From NCBI RefSeq assembly GCF_028372415.1, contig NC_092878.1, forward strand, positions 70,015,830-70,079,829: a stretch of 64,000 nucleotides of DNA, given 5' to 3'. Source of the DNA: Notamacropus eugenii (Eukaryota; Chordata; Mammalia; Diprotodontia; Macropodidae). Numbering within the stretch: position 1 is the stretch's first letter; the number at the start of each line of letters is the position of its first letter. Below are positions 21,396-33,040 of this stretch, in pieces. The position numbers and the translations under genes were made by a program. Under the pieces are notes generated by a model that worked only from the letters and a program-made list of their open reading frames with translations, was not told where the DNA came from and ran no database searches.

Positions 21396-21839
21396 ACAGA
21401 TAATTTAGGAGGTTAAAAATTGGAGTCACTGGCACTGACCATAGTTTGAATCCATCTTCCCATTCCATGCTATTTGTTGTTTCTTCACATGGTAAGCAGT
21501 ATGAACAGAAACTATGGTTACCATAGACATATTCTCTGGCTCAGTTTCATTCAAAAATGAATAAACTTTAAGAAGGAGGAGGGGGGATGGAATCTTATGG
21601 TATGGGCTTTCCTTTTCCCATATAGTCTTTATGTCATAAGGTCTATGACACTGTATGGGTTACCTTCAACAGTGCGGGAATGAAGTGTTCAATTCCACTA
21701 ATGCCACAGAATACTCAGGAATAACTATAAAACTGTTTGCTCCTTTCTCTGACTCACAAAGAGATGGCTGGCTCTGCTTCTTTGTAAAGACCACTTCTAG
21801 GCTGGTGATTCCATCAATTAGATCATGCTAGTAGTCCTC
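21396..21839. other. No recognised feature
   Basis: Nothing identified. Confidence 0.3.
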
Positions 21840-22235
21840 AACCATGTTCTGTCTTATCATTCTTTTCCACGTTGGACTGTTTACTCTCTAGGACTTTCTC
21901 TGCATGCCCTAGGAATTTCTTCACCTAAAAGCTCAATCCAATTTAGACTCTGTACATTGGGAATATCCTCTGCCCTGTAACCTCTCACTCTGAATTGATG
22001 TTTCCTCCTAGAACCTTTGCCATAAGGAGGAGGTCCAGTCTCTAGGACTTTCTCTACACTGCTTATTTATTTCTTCCATTCCACCCTACTTCAGTTCCCT
22101 TTTCTCTGTTACATTCTCCCATTGCAAACTACTTGAAGGTGGGGATTGTTTTTCTTTCTGCTTATATTTATTTTCTCAGCACTTAGCATAGTGTTTGGTG
22201 CATAAATTCTTAATAAAATTCTGTTGACTTGATAA
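21840..22235 (+). mobile_element. L2 LINE, 3' part
   Basis: The 3' end is clear at 22105-22235 ('gcaaactacttgaaggtggg', 'ctcagcacttagcatagtgt'). The preceding pyrimidine-rich part is assigned with less certainty. Confidence 0.55.
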
Positions 22236-22323
22236 CTCCCTTCTAGGATCTCCAAATGTCTTAAGTATGTACATCTTTGCCCCTGTAGCACCCAGTAGGA
22301 TCTAAGAGAATTTCTCCCAGAGA

Positions 22324-22925
22324 TGAAAACAACATGGCTACCACTTTTGCCAAGTGCAATGTTAATTAGAGAGTTAAAGATATTCCCCACCCATCAATAG
22401 GCCTGTTCATTAAGGGAAGCTTGATTAGGGGACGTCCACACCTTTTGTTAATTTCTAATGAGGCACTGGTTCTTAAGGGTTGTGATGCCCTCTGACTCTG
22501 AAAAATGTATAAATACTCTGAGGTGAAGTTTTACTGTGGGGCTTACTCACTGGAAATATTTGGTTAGATAAGACTCTGGGCAGCTGCTAAGGAGCACCCT
22601 GGCTTTGAAAACCCAGATATTGGGGATTCTCTCTTTGGTAACTATGTATTTATGTTCAGACAATAGGATCTGGGTTGATCTGTGATCTACGTATTGCTTA
22701 TGGTCAGGCAGTTTGAAGCCCTGTCTGTTGGTTAATCTTTGTTTCTCTGTTTGTATTTTCTTTGAAGTGCAGGGTGCTGACTTTTTTCCCCTGAACTAAG
22801 TGCATGATATATGTGCTTGACTAATGTGATTGTTGACCCCTAAAAGTTGCTTTCCTTTTAGAAAAGCAGATCTAAGAACCTGAACAGTAAGCCCTCTGAT
22901 GTATTTCAGAGTCCCTGCTAATACA
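22324..22925 (+). mobile_element. Probable solo LTR of an endogenous retrovirus (LTR-A, copy 1)
   Basis: Homologous to 30960-31585 in reverse orientation. Shared blocks, read in the LTR sense, include 'ccccacccat', 'cattaaggg', 'tttctaatgagg', 'ggttcttaagggttgtgatg', 'ctttccttttagaaaagcag' and 'atgtatttcag'. A TATA-like 'tgtataaatactctga' lies at about 22507, about a third of the way in, as expected at the U3/R boundary. The 3' end '..ataca' at 22925 is set by alignment with the other copy; the 5' end is less certain. No internal viral coding sequence lies on either side, hence solo LTR. Confidence 0.6.
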
Positions 22926-23224
22926 CCAGGGCAGTGGCAACTCCTATAAGTGGGCTGCAATTTACTCAGTTCTGCTCCCCACATTCTTACTGGTTCCTTC
23001 TTAAATTCTAATATCTATAACTTCCTCAGTGGCTGTCATCCCACTCTTTGGTGGTACACATCCCTTGAAGTTTTATGTGGATGTGGCAGTGACATCACAT
23101 TGCCATATTCATTGATAAGAATCTCTAAGTGAGCAGATGTATAGTATTTCCAACAGCACAGATGGATTACTGGCTTTAGTGACTTGCCATATATTTGTTG
23201 ACACATATCCCCTTCAATTAATTA
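22926..23224. other. No recognised feature
   Basis: Unassigned sequence between the LTR and the L3 fragment. Confidence 0.3.
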
Positions 23225-23620
23225 AAGGAAATGGGAATATTTAGCCAGGAGAATTTAAGACTCAGGCAGTATGGTGGGGAAAATGATAGCTCTCTTCAAG
23301 TATTTGAAGATCTGTCACATGGAAGGGTTAAACTTATTATTTTCTGTTTGACCTCACAGGGTAGAATCAGGAGCAAAAGGTGAGATATGCAACAATCTCC
23401 ATTTTAGACTTGAAGTTGATTGAAGTACAGAGAGGAAGCACCACACAATTGAAACTGTCCAAAAATGAAATGAACTTTAGAGATAACGGGTGTCACTTCA
23501 TTGGGCATCTTCAAGCAGAGGATGTATGAGCACTCTTGTTGGGGATGCCTTCATGGTTCGGTTAAAATAAATTACATGATCACTGAGTTCCCTTCCAACT
23601 CTCAAATCCTGTGATTCTGT
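23225..23620 (+). mobile_element. L3/CR1-type LINE 3' end
   Basis: Good order match to the L3 3' end: 'gatagctctcttcaagtatt', 'gaagatctgtcacatggaag', 'gacctcacagggtagaatca', 'ggcatcttcaagcagaggat', 'cccttccaactctcaaatcc' and the terminal 'tgtgattctgt'. Confidence 0.75.
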
Positions 23621-24999
23621 AATGTCACCAGAAAAAGCCTTGCTATACTGCAGTACTTACTATAATCTGCTTTCCTTGACAGTCTGATGATATCTGGATT
23701 TTCAAAGCAAATTCTATAAATTCTTTAAAGGAAAAACTATAAATTCTCCTCTTCTATCACCAGATGCAATGTCATTCCTTTCATTATGTGACACTTAAAA
23801 ATACATCTTCTCCTCACACATTTCAGATATAGACCTTTAGATTCTCTTCCTCCAATCCCCAACCAGTTGACTTTGTTAAAACTAAAAAAAATGTTTTCTC
23901 AGCCAGACCAAGATATCAGCATAGTAAAGATGGGTCTGTTGAAGGCATTATCATCTTCTGGTATTTATTCCCATGATGGACACATTATGCACAGGTGCTC
24001 TCTGGCCCTGCTTTTCCTTTTTTAAAATATATTCCACAGGAAGAAGCACATACTTATCACCTCAGAGGGAAAAGTAGGGGAATAAAGTCTTGCATACTTA
24101 ACTTGCATAAGGCAGACAAAATTCTGAGCACTCAGGCGGATAAGAAAATTCAATCCATTTTAACAAAGAAACCAAGAAATTGAGAAGACTGAGCTATACA
24201 AACCAAGGTCACAGACCAGAATTTAGTACAGGGAGGGATCTTAGAGGTGCAGTACCCTCATTTTGAATGAGAAACTGAGGAGCAGGTTTTACAGCTAATG
24301 AGTACTAGGAATGGGAAACATAGCATAAAGTCGGAAGAATAGTGACTTTTGCTAAAGTGAAGTTATCATTTCTCTGTATTGCCAACCCCTATACTGGGCT
24401 TAAATCTCTAAAGCATTTTTGTGGTGGTCTGGCCATCTTGTCCATATTTAGGAAGCAACTAGCTCTTCATTTGCCAAGAGAGCATAGGAACTTACTTTCT
24501 GGAACCCTGCAATGTCCCTTGTTCCAAAGAAAGGGAGAGATAGTGATGAAGACAGAGAAAGAGCCAAGAGAATTAGAAAATTGGAAGCTGCTGCATTGGT
24601 TCATGCCATGTGAAAAGAAAGGGCTATGTAGTTAGCCTGGTATAAGAGATTTAATTTAAAGCAGCTGATCTTGCTGCAAATCACTACCATTTTGAAGGCT
24701 AAGGATTTCTGGGAATGTAAATATTTGAGGGCATAAGAAAAACTAAAATAAACACTTCCTTGCTCTATTCATTGTATGCATTCCCAGATATCAAGGCAAT
24801 GATCTTACTCTGACCATTCCATCTTGGCCCTGGGTAGTCCAACATCTGTTTTCTTCTGGTCAAAGACTCACTTCCCACTGCTTTTTCATCATGGTAGTGA
24901 CTCATGGGTTGTTGTACAACAAATTCTCAAGACATAAGGCACTCAACTACTTAGTCTGCTGGATGAAACCAAATCTAGGAATAAGTAAAATAGCAGTGA
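23621..24999. other. Mostly unassigned; SINE scrap at about 24205-24320
   Basis: The segment at 24205-24320 ('gggagggatcttagaggtgc', 'tgaatgagaaactgagga') looks like an old MIR-type SINE. A 97-codon plus-strand frame at 24342-24635 has no motif that I recognise. The rest is featureless. Confidence 0.35.
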
Positions 25000-25125
25000 T
25001 TAATCAACTAATACATTTTTCTTAAGTACCTGCATATGTTCCTGGCATCATGCTCCAAAAAGAAAAAGAAAAAATAAACCAATTCCTGCTTTTAAAGAAT
25101 TTGTATTCTATTGGAGGAAACAAAC
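25000..25125 (+). mobile_element. Ancient interspersed repeat, family uncertain
   Basis: 'cttaagtacctgcatatgtt', 'cctggcatcatgctccaaaa' and 'gtattctattggagg' follow the same pattern as 17570-17690. Confidence 0.4.
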
Positions 25126-25339
25126 TATGTGTATTTAATTACAAATAATGTAATTTCAGGGGGAGGCATTAGTAGCTTTGAGATTAATAATAATGCAATC
25201 ATAGTTTATGGTTACTTTTTTTCCTGTAATTACTTTCCTTATAACAACCTTGTGAGCTTGGTGGTCCACGTTTTTATCCTTCTCATTTTATCAATGAGAA
25301 CTATGAGAGTCAGAGAAAATAACTGAATTGTACATATTC

Positions 25340-25475
25340 TCCCAGGTAATAAATGGTGTGTGTTTGTCCAAGGTCACACAGCTAGTGAGTGTCAAGTGTC
25401 TGATGTGAGATTTGAACTGGTATCCTCCACACTCCTGCACTGGTGCTCTATCCATTGCACCATCTAGCTTTCCTT
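25340..25475 (-). mobile_element. tRNA-headed marsupial SINE, head part
   Basis: Reverse of the head at 29288-29410: 'aaggtcacacagctagtgag', 'gagatttgaactggtatcct', 'tgctctatccattgcaccat'. Confidence 0.75.
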
Positions 25476-25689
25476 TAATAAACTGTAGCATCAGTATAAG
25501 AATCCAAGTTTTGTGACTGGGGTACTAGTATTCTTTTCATTACACCATTCTGTCTCTTGAGATCAGGAATTTGTGCATCAACATTACTAATAAAGTGGCC
25601 CAAAAGACTTTTTTGAGAAGGGAAGTGATAAAGTTGACATAATGTGAAGCCCGGATTTTCATACGTTTTAGTTCATGACTCAATTAATC

Positions 25690-25850
25690 ATTAACCAGAA
25701 TCCATTAAATAGTGCTGTATGTTATTCTATGTATGAAGTATTAGTACTAGGTATTGTTCTAAGAACTGGATTACAAAGGTATAATTGAATTAGTCTCTGT
25801 CCCCCAAGGAGCTTTTGCTCTACCACACAGAAACAACAACAACAAAAACC
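25690..25850 (+). mobile_element. Ancient interspersed repeat, family uncertain
   Basis: 'ctaggtattgttctaagaac' and 'tctgtcccccaaggagcttt' follow the pattern of the copy at 17570-17690. Confidence 0.4.
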
Positions 25851-25859
25851 ATTGTGCTA

Positions 25860-26045
25860 TGATCAAAAGAATATTGGATTAGACATGAGGTCTTATTTTG
25901 ATTCTGTCACTAATTAATTGTGTAACCTTAAGAAAGTCACCTTGACTCATTAGGCTATATTTCCTCTGCTGCAACTAGAGGAGAATGGATTAGATCCAGT
26001 TCTCTAAGGTCTCTCCTATCTTTGAAAATCTATTATTCTATCATT
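25860..26045 (+). mobile_element. CORE-SINE (Mon1-like tail)
   Basis: Head 'gaatattggattagacatga', middle 'gtgtaaccttaagaaagtca', tail 'ctctaaggtctctcctatct' and 'aaaatctattattctat'. Confidence 0.6.
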
Positions 26046-26114
26046 TTAAACTGCATTCTATCTTTAACATTCTATGATTTGGGTTTCTTCTGGCTTTAAA
26101 ATGTTATTATGTAG

Positions 26115-26345
26115 TGGCAGTAGGAAAAAATAATCACTCACATTTATAGAGCACCTTAAGGTTTAAAAGAACTTTCTTCACAACAACCCTCTGAGGCAAG
26201 CAGTATAAGTAATATTCCATTTTTACAAATGGGAAAACTGAGATGTAGAATACCTAAGTGATTCTGAACTTATTGGGCCCCCATGGCTAGATCTATTTCC
26301 TAACTAATAAGTTTCAGAACCAGGATTTGGACCCAGACATCCTTG
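26115..26345 (-). mobile_element. MIR-type SINE
   Basis: 'cacatttatagagcacctta', 'aacaaccctctgaggcaagc' and 'aaatgggaaaactgagatgt' run in MIR order. Confidence 0.65.
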
Positions 26346-26349
26346 AGGC

Positions 26350-26545
26350 ATAATGGAAAAGTATTTAGTTCTGGAATCAAAAGACTGAGGTTCAAATTTC
26401 CTCTCCCATACTTACAACGTGTGTAACCTTGGGCATGTCCTAGTTCCTTGAGCCTGAGTTTCCTCAGCTTTGAAATGAGAGGTTTGCTAACTATATGGCC
26501 CAGAAAGTCTTTTTCAACTCTATATCTGTGGTCCTATGGCCTAAT
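26350..26545 (+). mobile_element. CORE-SINE (Mon1-like tail)
   Basis: 'gttctggaatcaaaagactg', 'gtgtgtaaccttgggcatgt', 'gagtttcctcagctttgaaa' and tail 'ctctatatctgtggtcctat'. Confidence 0.7.
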
Positions 26546-26689
26546 GTTCTGTGGTTTTTATTTTGTTTTGTTTTGTTTCCATTATGCTATCCTACCTTTA
26601 AGAAGATAAGTGGGATATTTTATAGTAATAGTATATCGCAGTTATAACCTGAAAAAAAAAATCACATCAACTATTTGTTTCCAGTGACT

Positions 26690-26850
26690 ATTATCTTTAA
26701 TAGCTGACTCTAAGGTTTGCAAAGCACTTTTTCTGTTTTATCTTCTTTGATCCTTAAAACAACCCTGTGAAGCGGAAGCTATTATTTTTTCTCATTTTAC
26801 TGATGAAATTTAACATCAAACAAGTTGTGACTTGTCTGGGATCACAAATA
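26690..26850 (-). mobile_element. MIR-type SINE
   Basis: 'gtttgcaaagcactttttct', 'aaaacaaccctgtgaagcgg' and 'ctcattttactgatgaaatt'. One of three old SINEs packed into 750 bases. Confidence 0.6.
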
Positions 26851-27794
26851 TTTGTTTCAATATCATTCTTCTCACCCAAAGTCCAGAATTTCATAGTATC
26901 AAGGATCAGGAAAAGAGAACTTATGTTTCCATTATTTCTGTGATTCATTTTGACCAAACTAACCTAACCAGAACAGAGTGCACTGTAACAATTGTCCCTT
27001 CTGAGAATCCATTTTGTACTCCTTTGTCCCAAAATCTCTGATCGCAGTAGGATCACCAACATGCTGTATCCATACTAAACTCAAAGAGGGACTCTAGAGT
27101 GTGGAACTTTGCAATAAGCTGCAATAAAGCTTTGTCAAACAATATACTGAGGACCTCTGACTCCCAAATGAACCAAAACCCATTCCTCTTTATGACACCC
27201 AATGCCATACTGGAGAGTCTATAACTCAGGCAGGTCCTCAGTTCCCCTGCACCCCCATCCCTGACCCTTGGAAAATTAGACTAAGAACACTTCTGTAACT
27301 CTAGCCTAGTACACAAGGAAAAGTCATGATTGAAACTGGGCATTCCCATACTGCTAATAACGTAATCTTTACAAGACCTGTGACCATATGCAATGTACCT
27401 ATGGGGATGAGATAAAAATCAACTGGGAAAACAACAAGAGGCAAAATGAAAAGATGGCCCTTTCTCTATAAGCAAAGGAATCAAGTCATGTATTGGAGGA
27501 GGGAATTCTTTCTCTAGCATATAAAATTACCACACATGGTACTGCCATGAAGTAGCACAATGAATCTATTCAATGATTTTGATACCAAGGCTTTTGTAGA
27601 AACTAAACCAGTGGCCACAAAATTTAATTATAGCAGAGGGAGAAATAAGTAAAGGAAGCTGGGATCTGGTCAGGATACTAAGACTAGTAAAACATAGTAT
27701 GATGTATGTCATAGAAACACAAGGGATGGGGAAGACTGAATGACTGAATGGTTGAATGAAAGCAACCAATCCCTGTGGGTAAAGTGGCCTGAAT
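26851..27794. other. Unassigned; possible LTR scrap at about 26985-27160
   Basis: The part around 27121 holds 'gcaataaagctttgtcaaac', with an AATAAA signal in a setting reminiscent of a retroviral LTR R/U5 boundary. No matching partner copy or terminal repeat was found. The rest is unassigned. Confidence 0.3.
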
Positions 27795-27990
27795 ACACAA
27801 GAACAATCCTAGGATAACAGAATTAGCACTACAAAAAGATCTTTGAGGTAAGTTAGGCTTCATTTTACAGATCAAAAAATTGAGTTTCACAGGTAATGTG
27901 ATTTGCCCATGATCATACATGTAGCAAATGAGAGATCTAGGATTTGATCTTGTCTTTTTCTGACTCTGAACCTATTGCTCTATTGTAAAC
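27795..27990 (-). mobile_element. MIR/CORE-type SINE
   Basis: 'cattttacagatcaaaaaat', 'gatttgcccatgatcataca' and 'tctgactctgaacctattgc' in order. Confidence 0.6.
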
Positions 27991-28680
27991 ACCCCTAGAA
28001 TAGTGAGATTCCCTTCCTAACCCTCCCTTGTTTTATCTGAGTTGGGAATGAGAGGCAGTTTGTAAATATAGAAGAAGAGTAACAAAGCTCTTTCTCTCCA
28101 GAAAACACTAATAGTCTGAGTCAGGGTCATTTTACTGCACTGCATAGTGAAGGTCTTTCAATCCTCTTTTTGGCAAATTTCTAATGGCTCACAGAGGCCA
28201 AAATCTGAGTTCATTAAAAAAAAATCAAATACATGACTGTAGTCCACTTACATTTCTTTATTGTTTAGTGATGGCCCCAATCTATACCACGATAGCTATG
28301 TAAGAGTACATGAGGTCATACTTCAGTGCCTCATTATGGTGTATAGGAGATACTAATTTTTCAAAGTAAGCACAAACACTAGTAATTTAATCAGGCTAGA
28401 AATTCTTCAGATATGGGTCTTGCAGAAGTCTGTTATGTTCACAATAGCCAGAATATCTAAGCTCCAAAAGGCTGGCAACTTGGTAATAAAATTGTTGATG
28501 TGGAAACCTTAAAAATAAAGACAAAATACAAAATCAGTCATTTTCAAATTTTTTTGGCTTCTGCATTGATGATAAGAGAGGTAAAAAATAAATGGGAGTA
28601 ACAAATGCTAGAGAATAACAATTTTTAAACAATTTATATACATGAACTAATGGATAATTCCCTCTGTGATATTGTCCCTT
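27991..28680. other. No recognised feature
   Basis: Nothing identified. Confidence 0.35.
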
Positions 28681-28747
28681 CTCCATGCCAATTATCCTGT
28701 AAGATCACTGAAGGCAAAGAATCATTTTCCCCCATTCTTGTTCTTGT
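28681..28747 (+). mobile_element. L2 3' end scrap, low confidence
   Basis: 'gtaagatcactgaaggcaaa' followed by a C/T-rich patch resembles the L2 'gtaagctccatgagggcag' segment. Confidence 0.35.
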
Positions 28748-28765
28748 TCTCTGTCTGTCTATCTC

Positions 28766-28796
<31 letters not shown>

Positions 28797-28802
28797 TTCT
28801 CC
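28748..28802 (+). repeat. (CTGT)n/(CT)n microsatellite
   Basis: About 55 bases of CTGT units grading into CT units. Confidence 0.9.
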
Positions 28803-29287
28803 CCACAGGTCTAATAGTATGATGTACTGTTCAGAGTAATACAAGGATTGAATCTATGAAACTGGAAATCCACATGAGGACACCTTTACATACATACCAT
28901 AAATTTGGGAATGTTGTTTCGTTTCTATCACCTTCTTTATAATTGTGTATTTTTTCTAAGCTTTATCTTTGAACAACTCAATCTTCAGGACATCAATACT
29001 TATTCTCAGTTAACAGATGTGTTTTCTGAGCATATTCCACTTTCAAATTGTGATTTATTGAATTACAGCCTCTAAAGAAAATGAATATTACTTATATTTT
29101 TGAATATTTGTTTAAGATTCTTATATTCTCTAGCATATCATTATTTTAAATGTATGAAAAGTATTTGTAATATTGGATATCTTCTTTCAGAAATCATAAT
29201 AAATAAAGTCTATTTCTTCTAATAATCTATCCAGCTTTAGATTGTTTTTTAAATTATTTTCTTTTTCATTAGATTTATTCAGTTCTG
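28803..29287. other. No recognised feature
   Basis: AT-rich; nothing identified. Confidence 0.35.
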
Positions 29288-29615
29288 TGGGCAGCTAGGT
29301 GGTACAGTGGATAGAGCACCAGTGCAGGAGTCAGGAGGACCTGGGTTCAAATCTCACCTCAGACACTTGACACTCACTAGCTGTGTGACCTTGGGCAAGT
29401 CACTTAACCCCAATTGCCTCATTCTGGATCATCTCCAGTCATCCTGATGAATCTGGTCACTGGATTCAAATGGCTCTGGAGGAAAAGTGAGGCTGGTGAC
29501 CTGCACAGTCCTCCCTCATTCAAAACAAAGTCAAGTGCAAGTCATGTCATTATTTCTCTCACGGCATGGTCTTCTTCAGCAACAAAGTTCGAACACACAT
29601 ATGCACACATAGAGA
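29288..29615 (+). mobile_element. tRNA-headed RTE-mobilised SINE, full length
   Basis: Best-preserved SINE in the window. The head has an A-box-like 'tggtacagtgg' and a B-box-like 'gggttcaaatc', separated by the spacing expected of an internal RNA polymerase III promoter. It is followed by 'gtgaccttgggcaagtcact', then the RTE-type tail 'atctccagtcatcctgatga' ... 'agtgaggctggtgacctgca' ... 'gcatggtcttcttcagcaac'. It is probably non-autonomous and moved by an RTE LINE, inferred from the shared tail. Confidence 0.85.
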
Positions 29616-30089
29616 TTCAGTTCTGAGAAGTGAATTATTAAAGGCCTCTAATATTATTTTCTTCTTGTGAATTTTTTTTTTTGCAAACCATCTAACTTCT
29701 TTTTTCAACCTTAGAGATCAAGTCATTTAGTGTTTAGATTTAATAATGTTTTTGGAGAGTTACCAATGGTGCCCTTAGGCCTAAAAGAGTTTGTCTCTCT
29801 TTTCATTATTATTTTAATATTTTTGGTTGATGTGAGATCATGATGGTATCTTTCATTTTATTTTTCTTACAATGAACTATCCATTTCTTTTTATCCATTT
29901 ATCTATCTAGCTGTTCACTCATTAGCTTTCTCTTTCTCAACTCAAATACAAGTTTGGTAACTAATTCCCCATAAAATCATTGATTATCTCTTTTTCAGTT
30001 ATTTTAATTTGCAATGCCCCTTTTCCAGAAATACCATTTTCATTTCACTCACTTCTTCTTTGAATGCTATTTGATTTTCCCAATTACTA
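29616..30089. other. No recognised feature
   Basis: AT-rich; some of it could be decayed L1 5' sequence on the minus strand but I cannot show this. Confidence 0.3.
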
Positions 30090-30889
30090 GTCAAGACAAT
30101 TTTTGGCATTTATTTTTATATGATTTTGTGTTCCAAATTTTTCTCCTTCCCTCCCTCCACTTCCCCTCCACACCTCTTTTCCAAAAACGGTAGCTGATTT
30201 GATATGTTATATATATGCTATCATGTAAAACATATTTCCATTTTAGTTACACTTGTGAAAGAAGAAACAGAAAAGAGGGGAAAAAAGAATGAAGTGAAAA
30301 AAGTATGCTTTGACCTGCATTCAGAGTCCACCAGTTCTTTATCTAGATGTGACTATCATTTTCCTAAGTGACACCTTTGTACTTGGATCATTGTGTTGCT
30401 GAGAAGATCTGAGTTATTCAGAGTTGATCATTCCATGCCACTTGCAGCATTTTTTCCTTGATCTATTAGTTCTGTAATTTGACTACAATGTTCCTTGGAG
30501 TTTTTATTTTGGAATATGTTTCCTGAAGTGATCAGTGAATTATTTCAATGCTTTTTTGCCCTCTTGTTGCAGGATATCAGAGCAATTTTCATTGACAATT
30601 TCTCAAAAAATGCTGGCCAGGTCTTCCTTTTGATTATGACATTTGGGTAGCCCAATGATTCTGACATTGTCTTTCCTGGATCGATTTTCCTTGTCCGTTG
30701 TTTTTCTCAGGAAGTATTTTACATTTTCTTCTATTTTTTTATTCTTCTGAATTTGATTGATTCATAATGCCTGATAGAGTCATTAGCTTTCACTTGCCCA
30801 ATTCTAACTTTAAGGAGTAGTTTTCCTCAGTTTTTGTGTTTCTTTTTCCATTTCATCAATTGTACTTTTTAATATAATTCATTATTTTC
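30090..30889 (-). mobile_element. Older ORF1-bearing L1 derivative, 3' half (outer element of the nest)
   Basis: The 3' end lies near 30095. The 3' UTR at 30095-30445 is of the autonomous-L1 type seen at 915-1290 ('aaacatatttccattttagt', 'tgacctgcattcagagtcca', 'ggatcattgtgttgctgaga'). It then passes directly into ORF1 sequence at about 30445-30889 ('gaccttgatctattagttctg' region, then 'ctgacattgtctttcctgga'), with no ORF2 between. The match breaks at 30889 within the ORF1 coiled-coil and resumes at 35605. Confidence 0.65.
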
Positions 30890-30959
30890 AGTTTTCAACA
30901 TTCACTTCTACAAGATTTTGAATTCCAAATTTGCACCCCATCTGTCCCATCCTCCCACC

Positions 30960-31585
30960 TGTAAGAGTACGCACCCTGAAATACATGGGTGGGGGCTGCT
31001 ATCACAGGGTCTTTGATCTGCTTTTCTAAAAGGAAAGGCACCTTTTGAAGGGTCAGCAATCACTTTAATCAAGTAAATATATCATTCACTTAGATCAGGA
31101 GAAAAAGTGAGCACCTTGAACTTTAGAGAAAATACAAATGAACAGGCAGTGCTTCCAGCTGGCTGACATAAGCTACACAAACAACATAGATCAACAGACA
31201 GATCCAAATGTTTGACCATTATATACATACATAGTTACCAGAGACAAAAGCACCAACATCTGGATTCTCAAAGCTGCGGACTCATTAGTGACTTCCCAGA
31301 GTCTCCTCTGGCCAAACAAAACACTTCTAGCCAGTAAGCTCCAAAGTAGTACTTCACCCTAAAGTAATCATACATTTTTTAGAGCCAGAGGGCATCACAA
31401 CCCTTAAGAACCAGTACCTCATTAGAAATTTTAAAAAAAGGTGTTGGACTTCTTACAAATCTTTCCTAATCAAACTCCCCTTAATGGGCAGGCCCATTAA
31501 TGGGTGGGGAAGATTTTCTTTAATCACGTTATTCAATCAGTCACTTGATTATATTAAAATGGAAAAAAAATGCATTATCAATGTA
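30960..31585 (-). mobile_element. Probable solo LTR (LTR-A, copy 2), inserted in HAL1 copy 3
   Basis: A 626-base block that interrupts HAL1 3' sequence and is homologous in reverse to 22324-22925. It is flanked by an exact 5-base repeat CCACC (30955-30959 and 31586-31590), as expected for a retroviral target-site duplication. One LTR end is canonical (TGTAAG on the plus strand). The other reads ATGTA where a terminal CA would be expected, so it seems mutated. No internal viral sequence is present. Confidence 0.7.
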
Positions 31586-32322
31586 CCACCACAGGAGAGT
31601 GTATATGCCTTTCCCCAATCTGTCCTTCCACCATCCCACCCCCTCCTACATCTCCCTCCCCTCTATTTGCATGTAGGGCAAGATAGATTTCTACACCCAA
31701 TTGCCTGTACAACTTATTTCCCAGTTGCAAGCAAAAACAATTTTCAATATTCATTTTTAATGCTTTAAGCTCCACATTCTCTCCCTTCCTCTCTCCCCAC
31801 CCATCCTCACTGAGAAAGCAAGCAATTTGATATATGTCACATATGTGTAGTCATGCAAAACACTTCCATATTCCATAACAGCCATGTTGTGAAAGATTAA
31901 CCACATTTCTTTCTATCCTATCCTGACCTCCATTTATTCCATTTTCTCCCTTAACTTCTCTTCTCACAATAGTGTTTACTTCTGATTACTCCTTTCCCCA
32001 ATCTGTCATTCCTTCTATTATCCTCCCTATCCTATTCCCTTTCTACCTACCTTCCTGGAGGGTAAGTTAGAATTCCATAAAAAGAATTCCATTTGAATGT
32101 ATGTCATTTCTTCCTTAACCCAAATTTGATGAGAGTAAGACTCACTTATTCTCTCTCATCTTCCCCCTCTTCCCCTCCATTGTAAAAACTCTTTCTTGTC
32201 TCTTTTATGTAAGATGATTTACTACATTCTAACTCTCCTCTTCTCTTTCTCCCAATACACTCCTCTCAAAACTTAATTTTACTTTTTAGATATCTTCTCT
32301 TCCTATTCAGCACACCCTGTGC

Positions 32323-32880
32323 CCTCTGTGTGTGTGTATACCCACATACATATACGTAAATATTTGCAGATACATATATGTATATATGTGTGATTGCACA
32401 TGTATGTGTTCACATAAAAGTATATACTCTATGTTTATATGTGTATGTAAATGTATATATGGATGCGCATATATATGTTTATGCATATATGTATGTGTGT
32501 ATATGGGTGTGTATGTATATGTATATATGTATGCATATTATATGTGTTTATACATGTGTATATATGCATATGTGTATATATACATCTATCAGTCTGTCTA
32601 GATGTAGATATAGATATAGATGTATGTATAGATATAGATAGGTATAAGTATATTTATATGTGTGTGCATATATGCACATATATAAACCCATACCTACACA
32701 TATATAATATACACATACATATATATGTATATATAAATATGTACGCACATACATGCATATGTATATACATATACATACATTAATACATATACATACATAT
32801 ATATACACACATATACATATAAATATATACCTATGCCTATGTGTGTGTATACATATATATGTATATACATATATACATTC
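32323..32880. repeat. Long alternating purine-pyrimidine (TG/TA then CA/TA) microsatellite
   Basis: About 560 bases of TG- and TA-rich repeats. The plus strand is TG-rich up to about 32670 and CA-rich after about 32690, so the two halves are loosely inverted. It lies at the site where HAL1 copy 1 has a simple (TG)n. Confidence 0.9.
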
Positions 32881-33040
32881 CCTGTAACTACCATGCTACT
32901 GAAAAAGGTCTCAGGAGTTTAAAATATTATATTTCCATGTAATAATGAAAACTGTTCAACTTTAATGAACCCCTTATAGCTTCTCTTTCCTGTTTTCCTT
33001 CTCATTTTTCTCTTGGTTCTTGTATTTGAAAGTCAAATTT

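Noticed and set aside
24342-24635. 97-codon plus-strand frame
   Set aside because: No recognisable domain; plausible by chance at this length.
26985-27160. Gammaretrovirus-like LTR
   Set aside because: Only an AATAAA motif in a suggestive setting. No terminal repeats, partner copy or target duplication seen.
28748-28802. CRISPR-like array
   Set aside because: Simple tetranucleotide repeats without spacers. No repeat-spacer structure exists in the window.
29288-29365. tRNA gene
   Set aside because: A-box and B-box are there, but the sequence continues into a SINE body and tail and lacks a clean cloverleaf.
32332-32894. Overlapping Tyr/Ile/Val/Cys-rich frames on both strands
   Set aside because: Translations of the TG/TA/CA microsatellite.
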